From an uncultured Bacteroides sp. (GTDB taxonomy: Bacteria; Bacteroidota; Bacteroidia; Bacteroidales; Bacteroidaceae), in NCBI RefSeq assembly GCF_937912035.1, contig NZ_CALDPF010000031.1:186001-250000 (forward strand): a DNA stretch of 64,000 nucleotides, in the 5' to 3' direction. The translations under genes and the position numbers were made by a program. Below are positions 58,591 to 64,000 of the stretch, in pieces. The number at the start of each line of letters is the position of its first letter. Position 1 is the first letter of the stretch. Below the pieces are notes generated by a model that had not been told where the DNA came from, did not search any database, and worked only from the letters and a program-made list of their open reading frames with translations.

Positions 58591-61491
58591 ATGGGAAGAA
58601 AAATATTTATATTTGTAGTCTGCTTGGTGTTTACATCATTTGTTTATTCGAATAATAAATATGTAATAAACAGTATAGCCTCTGAAAAAGGACTTTCAAA
58701 CAGTGCGGTTCTGACGATATTTCAAGATTCCAAAGGTTTGATGTGGTTTGGTACTTATGACGGATTAAATTGTTATGACAGCAATAATATGGAGGTCTTT
58801 CGTTCTAAAAGTCCGTATAATGAAGAATTTACTTTCAAGAGTAATATAATCCAAAAGATATCACAGGCAGATAACGAATGTCTTTGGGTCAAGACATTTT
58901 TAGGAGTGGCCAGGTTTTCTATTTCCGAGAAAAGCATAAAGGATATTTATCCTAATTCAGAATATTATTCTGTGTATTCCAATTCGAATGGTGACACTTG
59001 GATCATAAATTCGTCAGAACTTCTGTATTATAATACTTTCCATAAAGAGTTTGTTTCTTTGGGAGAGATTGTTCCAGATGCAAATAAGATAAGCAACTCG
59101 ATAGTAACCGGGAGCGGTGAACTGTGGATAATGTATTCCGGAGCATCAGATATAATATCATTCAGGCTTCCATCCTTTAATAATCCGGATAAAGAAACAA
59201 ATGTCCGAAAGGATATCATACCCTTGCATGGCATGTGTATAGACGAATATTTTGTACAGCCTGACAATACTTTCAGTTTCATCGACGCAGACAAAAATCT
59301 TTATTTGTATGATATTGCATCTAACACCAAAGTGTTTGTCAGGAATATTTCTGCTGTGATACAGAAATATGGAAAGATAGAAAATATTGTATCTTTTGAT
59401 GATGATGTGATATTGGCATTCCATTTGAATGGCCTTGTCAGACTGGACTTCATGTCCGGTTATAGTGAAGAGGCAATTGACAGGAGCATTAGAGTCTTTT
59501 CTATGACAAAGGATAGAAATTCTAATATTGCATGGGTTGGAACTGATGGTCAGGGCGTTCTGATGCTTTATAAGAACAATTCAATAGCCAGCACCCTTGA
59601 ATTGTCTTCTCTTTCTCCATTATTGAAACGTCAGGTCAGAAGTATATCAACAGACAGATATGGAGGCTTATGGATAGGAACCAAAGGTGATGGACTTATT
59701 CATTTGCCGGATTACGAAGAAAACTGGAATAAGAAAACGGCTGTAGAAATCTATTCAGGGGCGTCAAGGCAGTCTTTGTCGGATTACGTGCCATGGAAAC
59801 ATGACAAGAGAGTGTTTAGTATTAATGAAAGTAGATTTCATGACGGTATGTGGATTGGCGGAACAAACTCCAATTTGCTTTATTTTTATTCTTTTGCTTT
59901 ATCAAAGATGATTGAAGTGTCAGGATTTGATACAAAGGGTAAAACAGTAGAAATAAAAGGTGTTTATGAAGAAAATGAGAATACATTATGGGTATCTTCT
60001 ACATTGCTGGGACTTGTAAGGATAGAGCTGGATATGGAACGTTCTGGGGCTATAAATATTTCAAAACAGGAAGTAAAGGAAATAATAAATGATGATAGGG
60101 ACACATTATCTGTATTTTATTCGATGATTAATCAGGGAGATTCCATATTATGGTTGGGTGACAGAGGTAAAGGATTGATTATGTATAATATGAAGAATAA
60201 TACATATAAGGTATTTTCTTTTCAAAAGATTCTGGGACGTCCTGTTGATGATATATTGGCTATTTGTCGATACGATGACTATAAGTTCTATATAGGGACT
60301 TCTACTGGTATGGTTTCGATGAAATACATCAATGATAGTGTAAAGAATATAACTTATATAGGTCAGGAACATGGCTTATCTAATGATATGCTTCACGGAA
60401 TTCTGTCCGATAAGAATGGTTTTCTTTGGATAAGCAGCAATAGGGGATTAAACAAGTATAATCCTATGAACGGCAGGATACATACATTTTATGGAAATGG
60501 TATAAATATAAGTGAATTTAGTGATGGGGCATTTTATAAATGTCCATACACAGGTCGGTTATTTTTCGGTGGAGTAAATGGCCTGCTGTATTTGTCAGAT
60601 AATACAGCAGTTCAGAATGCTCAATTTCAGGATATTGTTTTAAGGGATTTCTGGATTGAAAATGAACGTATTTCTGCTCCCGATTATTCATATGATGGAA
60701 TGAAAGGCTTTAAACTGGATGTGAGAAAAGGTTATTTCAGACTCAAGTTTATTGTACCTGATTATGTAGGTGGTGAAAATATAGAGTATTCATATCTTCT
60801 TGAAGGATATGATACTGACTGGTCACTTTTCAGTAAGAATAATGATGTTACATATTCAAATGTTCCTTCTGGAAAGTATTTATTTAAAGTCAGGTATAAA
60901 AAGGATATTAATGAGAATAATGAGAAAATCTTAACTGTACCTATATATATAACCCGTCCCTGGTATATGTCGCCATATACATATATTGTACTCTTGATTA
61001 TAGTTTTATTATTAGGTGGGCGTTGGTTTTATATGTATTTTCCAATAGAGAAAATGCCAATAGGTTTATTCAACAAACGAAGACGCTCTAATGAAGTATT
61101 GTCAGAGAATTTATATAACGATGTGGCTCATTACGGAATAAGGTTCGGCATCAATAACGATGAACAGTATAAGTTCGTTGCGAAACTCGTGTCAATAATT
61201 GAGGCTAATTTGAATAATGAATCTTTGGGTATACCATATCTGGCATCAGAATTGAATATGAGTACAAGACAGTTTTATCGTAAGTTCAATGACGTTTCTG
61301 CCGATGTTTCTCCTAATGAATTTATTAAAATATGTCGTTTGGAAAAAGCAGCAGATTTGCTGAAAAATTCTGATTTGTCTATTCAGGATATAATATCAAG
61401 TGTGGGTATTAATAGTCGTTCGTATTTTTACAAGGAATTTACCAAAAGGTATGGAAATACTCCAAAAGATTTCAGAAAGACTACAGAATAA
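58591..61491 (+). CDS. One-component sensor: periplasmic propeller, Y_Y_Y domain, membrane helix and AraC DNA-binding domain
   Basis: A 966-residue regulator. The signal/anchor is MGRKIFIFVVCLVFTSFVYS. Periplasmic blades of the reg_prop type repeat through 35-700 (WFGTYDGLNCYD; AWVGTDGQGVLM; LWIGTKGDGLIHL; LWLGDRGKGLIMY; LWISSNRGLNKYN). A Y_Y_Y domain follows (700-790), then a membrane helix at about 796-817 (YIVLLIIVLLLGGRWFYMYF). A C-terminal AraC HTH ends GNTPKDFRKTTE. There is no histidine kinase or receiver domain, unlike the Bacteroides hybrid two-component systems. It probably senses a glycan fragment and activates nearby glycosidase genes. Start 58591 is chosen for the signal-peptide context. 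Confidence 0.88.
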   Translation: MGRKIFIFVVCLVFTSFVYSNNKYVINSIASEKGLSNSAVLTIFQDSKGLMWFGTYDGLNCYDSNNMEVFRSKSPYNEEFTFKSNIIQKISQADNECLWVKTFLGVARFSISEKSIKDIYPNSEYYSVYSNSNGDTWIINSSELLYYNTFHKEFVSLGEIVPDANKISNSIVTGSGELWIMYSGASDIISFRLPSFNNPDKETNVRKDIIPLHGMCIDEYFVQPDNTFSFIDADKNLYLYDIASNTKVFVRNISAVIQKYGKIENIVSFDDDVILAFHLNGLVRLDFMSGYSEEAIDRSIRVFSMTKDRNSNIAWVGTDGQGVLMLYKNNSIASTLELSSLSPLLKRQVRSISTDRYGGLWIGTKGDGLIHLPDYEENWNKKTAVEIYSGASRQSLSDYVPWKHDKRVFSINESRFHDGMWIGGTNSNLLYFYSFALSKMIEVSGFDTKGKTVEIKGVYEENENTLWVSSTLLGLVRIELDMERSGAINISKQEVKEIINDDRDTLSVFYSMINQGDSILWLGDRGKGLIMYNMKNNTYKVFSFQKILGRPVDDILAICRYDDYKFYIGTSTGMVSMKYINDSVKNITYIGQEHGLSNDMLHGILSDKNGFLWISSNRGLNKYNPMNGRIHTFYGNGINISEFSDGAFYKCPYTGRLFFGGVNGLLYLSDNTAVQNAQFQDIVLRDFWIENERISAPDYSYDGMKGFKLDVRKGYFRLKFIVPDYVGGENIEYSYLLEGYDTDWSLFSKNNDVTYSNVPSGKYLFKVRYKKDINENNEKILTVPIYITRPWYMSPYTYIVLLIIVLLLGGRWFYMYFPIEKMPIGLFNKRRRSNEVLSENLYNDVAHYGIRFGINNDEQYKFVAKLVSIIEANLNNESLGIPYLASELNMSTRQFYRKFNDVSADVSPNEFIKICRLEKAADLLKNSDLSIQDIISSVGINSRSYFYKEFTKRYGNTPKDFRKTTE

Positions 61492-61517
61492 TCATTACTC
61501 ATCTGTCTGTTATGGAT

Positions 61518-61595
61518 TTTATTGCGACATATATCTGTATGAAGTCATGTCTTAATTCAGCATAAGCTGTGCTTTATTGCGACAAAAGTCTGTAT
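61518..61595 (+). repeat. Two 23-bp imperfect direct repeats 55 bp apart, candidate operator
   Basis: TTTATTGCGACA followed after 5 variable bases by CTGTAT occurs at 61518-61540 and 61573-61595; 12 and 6 bases are identical with the same internal spacing. The offset of 55 bp is about five helical turns. A related ATTACGAC lies at 61647-61654. They sit between the AraC-type regulator and the GH20 gene it may control. Confidence 0.55.
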
Positions 61596-61623
61596 TCTCC
61601 TGATAATCAGATGTTGAATTAAG
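61551..61623. other. Inverted repeats enclosing the second direct repeat
   Basis: CTTAATTCA (61551-61559) and TGAATTAAG (61615-61623) are perfect complements. An 11-bp dyad CTGATAATCAG (61600-61610) lies inside. No T-run follows; this may be regulatory DNA rather than a terminator. Confidence 0.4.
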
Positions 61624-61726
61624 AACATATTATTTTGCTTTCTCATATTACGACTTTCTTTTGCAAGTGTTTCATTTGGCATTATGCGGGACATTTCAGT
61701 CGTAGTTTTTTTATTTCTTTGCATTG

Positions 61727-61744
61727 TCCGAAAGATGTTTCGGA
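61727..61744 (+). other. Hairpin in the leader of the GH20 gene
   Basis: TCCGAAA (61727-61733) and TTTCGGA (61738-61744) pair perfectly over a 4-nt loop, 42 bases before the GH20 ATG. Just upstream, TTTCTTTG is one base off the -7 consensus (T instead of A at position 2). It may be a 5'-end stabiliser. Confidence 0.45.
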
Positions 61745-61785
61745 TTAGTAACACAAAGAAATGATTTAACTTTAAATTCAGTAGT

Positions 61786-64000
61786 ATGAGAACCATCCTA
61801 AAAACAGCAGTTCTGGCTTTGGGTACATGCATAACGGTATCCTGTGCAGACCTCCAGACTAATACTGAAAAGAGTATTATCCCTTTACCAGTTGAGGTAG
61901 CCAAAACCGGTGGCGTGTTTACCTTCGAAAATGGAATGTCTCTATACATTAATAATGAGTTGCTGTCGCCTTTACGTTTGCTTATACAGGAAGTGACAGG
62001 CAAAATATTCAATTTCTCAAATGACGAAAATACTTCAGAAATAAAAATCTACATTACAGAGAATATTAAAGAAGAAGGCGGATACCGTCTTGATATCAGT
62101 AAAGATAATATAGTTATCGAAGCATCCGATTATAATGGTGCTGTATCTGCACTATCTACAATTCGTCAACTTCTTCCTGTTTCAGTACATGATAAAGCCG
62201 TAGTTCCATGTGTGGAGATTAATGACTATCCCGAATATCATTGGAGAGGGATGCATCTTGACGTTTCACGTCATTTCTACAATAAAGGAGAAGTAATGAA
62301 GCTTCTTGACCTCATGTCGTTATACAAGTTTAATAAGTTTCATTGGCATTTAACTGATGATCAGGGCTGGAGAATAGAGATAAAGAAATATCCTCTTCTT
62401 ACTGAAAAAGGTGCTTGGCGTAAATTCAATGATCAGGACCGCACATGCATGCGTCTTGAAAAAGAACAGTTTAATCCGGACTATAAAATACCTGAAGATA
62501 AGTTATCTGTAATAGAGGGCGACACTATTTATGGTGGATTTTACACTCAGGAAGATATAAGAGAAGTTGTTAAATATGCAGCCGACAGGGGCATTGACAT
62601 CATACCTGAAATAGATATGCCCGGACATTTCCTTGCCGCTATCAGTCAATATCCTGATGTTGCATGTAACGATTTGATAGGCTGGGGGGAAGTTTTTTCT
62701 TCTCCTATATGTGTAGGCAAGGATTCTACACTCGAATTCTGTAAGAATGTATGGCGTGAGGTATTCCAACTCTTTCCTTACGAGTATGTTCATTTGGGTG
62801 GAGACGAAGTAGAGAAAGTAAACTGGACAAAATGCAAGTACTGTCAGAAAAGAATTAAAGATGAGGAATTGAAATCTGCTGAAGAACTTCAGGCATGGTT
62901 TGTCAGGGATATGGAAGAATTCTTTCATCAGAATGGGAAGTTGATGATTGGTTGGGACGAAGTTGTAGAAGACGGTTTGTCGGACAGAAGTGTTATATCT
63001 TGGTGGAGAAGCTGGTGTCCTGACGCAGTGGCAAAGGCTACTGGCAATGGAATGAAAGCCATTATATGTCCTAATTCGTATCTGTATTTCGATTATGAAC
63101 AGAAATCTGATTATCTCAAAAATATATATAATATGAATGTAATACCAGACGGACTGTCGGGCAAACAGAAAGAACTTGTTTGGGGAGTTCAATGTAATAT
63201 TTGGACAGAATGGATTCCTACGATTGACAAGCTGGAATATATGGTTTTTCCTCGAATGATGGCAGTAAGCGAAATAGCCTGGTGTGATAAATCAAGATTG
63301 AATGATTTCAATGGTTTTGATGACAGGGTTATGGAACATTTCGTTAGGTTGGATAATATGGACGTAAACTATCGCATTCCAGATCTTACAGGTTTCTATG
63401 AAAAAAACGTGTTTATAGAAGATGCTATGTTAAATATAGAGTGTGCTTTGGAAAATGTTCAAATAAGATATACCACTGACGGTACCATTCCAGATTCATT
63501 TTCTCAACTTTACACGCAACCAATTATAGTGACAAAAGACACTGAGTTCAAATTTAGAGCATTCCGACCTGACGGATCATACGGAAAGTTATATAATGCA
63601 GTGTACACTAAGGATGACTATTCTCCTTCTGTTCAGCCGGAAAAAACATTGGAAAAAGGCCTCATGGCTTCATTGTTTGATTTCTCTGGTAATAAATGTA
63701 GTGATATCTTTTCTTCTAAACTACACAGCACATATATAAGTGAGAAAATAACTTATCCAGATAAATGTAAAGGTAATCTGGCTGTCGTATATAGAGGATA
63801 TATTGACATACCTGCAGATGGAATTTATACTTTTTCTTTATTGTCCGATGACGGAAGTCTTTTAAGAATAGATGGTGAAATAATTATTGATAATGACGGA
63901 TTACATTCGGCTGACGAGAAGAATGCCCAAAAAGCTTTGCGTAAGGGATTACATGAACTTGAAATATCTTATTTCGATTATTATGGGGGCATTTTGAAAC
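61786..64000 (+). CDS. GH20 beta-N-acetylhexosaminidase lipoprotein (cut by the right edge)
   Basis: An open frame of 738 codons without stop, continuing beyond the window. A lipoprotein signal with Cys20 (TVSC) leads to the GH20b domain (25-150) and the GH20 barrel (WRGMHLDVSRHFYNKGEVMK; KFHWHLTDDQGWRIEIKKYP). The catalytic Asp340-Glu341 pair is in HLGGDEVEKV. Then come a C-terminal Fn3-like chitobiase domain (IRYTTDGTIPDSFSQLY) and the start of a PA14 domain (YRGYIDIPADGIYTFSLLSDDGS). It probably removes terminal GlcNAc or GalNAc from host or microbial glycans at the cell surface. The right-hand end is not visible. Confidence 0.92.
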   Translation, partial: MRTILKTAVLALGTCITVSCADLQTNTEKSIIPLPVEVAKTGGVFTFENGMSLYINNELLSPLRLLIQEVTGKIFNFSNDENTSEIKIYITENIKEEGGYRLDISKDNIVIEASDYNGAVSALSTIRQLLPVSVHDKAVVPCVEINDYPEYHWRGMHLDVSRHFYNKGEVMKLLDLMSLYKFNKFHWHLTDDQGWRIEIKKYPLLTEKGAWRKFNDQDRTCMRLEKEQFNPDYKIPEDKLSVIEGDTIYGGFYTQEDIREVVKYAADRGIDIIPEIDMPGHFLAAISQYPDVACNDLIGWGEVFSSPICVGKDSTLEFCKNVWREVFQLFPYEYVHLGGDEVEKVNWTKCKYCQKRIKDEELKSAEELQAWFVRDMEEFFHQNGKLMIGWDEVVEDGLSDRSVISWWRSWCPDAVAKATGNGMKAIICPNSYLYFDYEQKSDYLKNIYNMNVIPDGLSGKQKELVWGVQCNIWTEWIPTIDKLEYMVFPRMMAVSEIAWCDKSRLNDFNGFDDRVMEHFVRLDNMDVNYRIPDLTGFYEKNVFIEDAMLNIECALENVQIRYTTDGTIPDSFSQLYTQPIIVTKDTEFKFRAFRPDGSYGKLYNAVYTKDDYSPSVQPEKTLEKGLMASLFDFSGNKCSDIFSSKLHSTYISEKITYPDKCKGNLAVVYRGYIDIPADGIYTFSLLSDDGSLLRIDGEIIIDNDGLHSADEKNAQKALRKGLHELEISYFDYYGGILK

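Noticed and set aside
62503..63192. Minus-strand frame of 229 codons near the right edge
   Set aside because: The plus strand here encodes the conserved catalytic core of a GH20 enzyme, including the H-x-G-G-D-E motif, so the opposite frame is a shadow.

Overview
The window is chromosomal DNA from a gut-type Bacteroidales, most like Bacteroides or Phocaeicola. The evidence is a Bacteroides-type serine palmitoyltransferase, many promoters with the Bacteroidetes -7 box TAnnTTTG and no clear Shine-Dalgarno sequences, a Nudix-regulated xylose operon, GH92, GH20 and sulfatase genes for glycan use, and a propeller-type membrane-bound AraC regulator. I see no rRNA, tRNA, insertion sequence, prophage or CRISPR array. 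Several start codons were moved inward because a -7 box lies at or downstream of the longer start.

Layout. 1-7.9 kb: housekeeping and lipid genes. These are a hotdog thioesterase end, VOC and metallo-beta-lactamase-fold proteins, a DEAD-box helicase with a HAD phosphatase, a thioredoxin-fold protein behind a structured leader, and serine palmitoyltransferase divergent from a diacylglycerol/sphingoid-kinase-family gene. 7.1-12.9 kb: trmN6 divergent from lon-tgt-lptG/F. 13.2-18.5 kb: xylose operon (Nudix regulator, xylulokinase, xylose isomerase, xylose symporter). 18.6-22.9 kb: a M48 lipoprotein protease and a three-gene iron-sulfur/aldo-keto reductase operon. 22.9-31.2 kb: a YycJ-type hydrolase, a stand-alone CobB homologue without glutaminase residues, and the biotin operon bioB-A-F-G-C-D. 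A small gene precedes bioB and its 3' end lies inside an intrinsic terminator.

31.2-38.4 kb: a four-gene efflux operon (CzcA/CusA-type RND pump fused to its outer-membrane channel, adaptor lipoprotein, LytS-type kinase, LytTR regulator). Upstream are two 9-bp direct repeats separated by 12 bp. 38.5-46.4 kb: a stomatin/NfeD pair, an EFR1-type ferredoxin, YhcH, a short CDF metal transporter, a Fur-family/AraC pair with a 17-bp palindrome, a HAD phosphatase, and a serine-type sulfatase behind a 21-bp-periodic repeat. 46.4-51.4 kb: a PepSY membrane protein and an arsenic operon (arsR, arsF-like, arsG-like, mini-thioredoxin, permease, arsC) with a promoter between 19-bp inverted repeats and a terminator at the end of arsR. 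51.4-58.3 kb: two related Ig-like lipoproteins, DUF4954, MgtC/SapB and a GH92 mannosidase. 58.5-64 kb: a one-component propeller/Y_Y_Y/AraC regulator, a spacer with two 23-bp direct repeats 55 bp apart, and a GH20 beta-hexosaminidase that runs off the right edge.

I found no wholly new multi-gene system. The best leads are regulatory or architectural: the biotin leader gene with its overlapping terminator, the LytTR-style repeats and embedded signal peptide of the RND-OMF fusion, the structured leader at 3.9-4.0 kb, the regulator/direct-repeat/GH20 arrangement, the CobB homologue lacking glutaminase residues, the queuine transferase lacking three zinc cysteines, and the kinase next to serine palmitoyltransferase.
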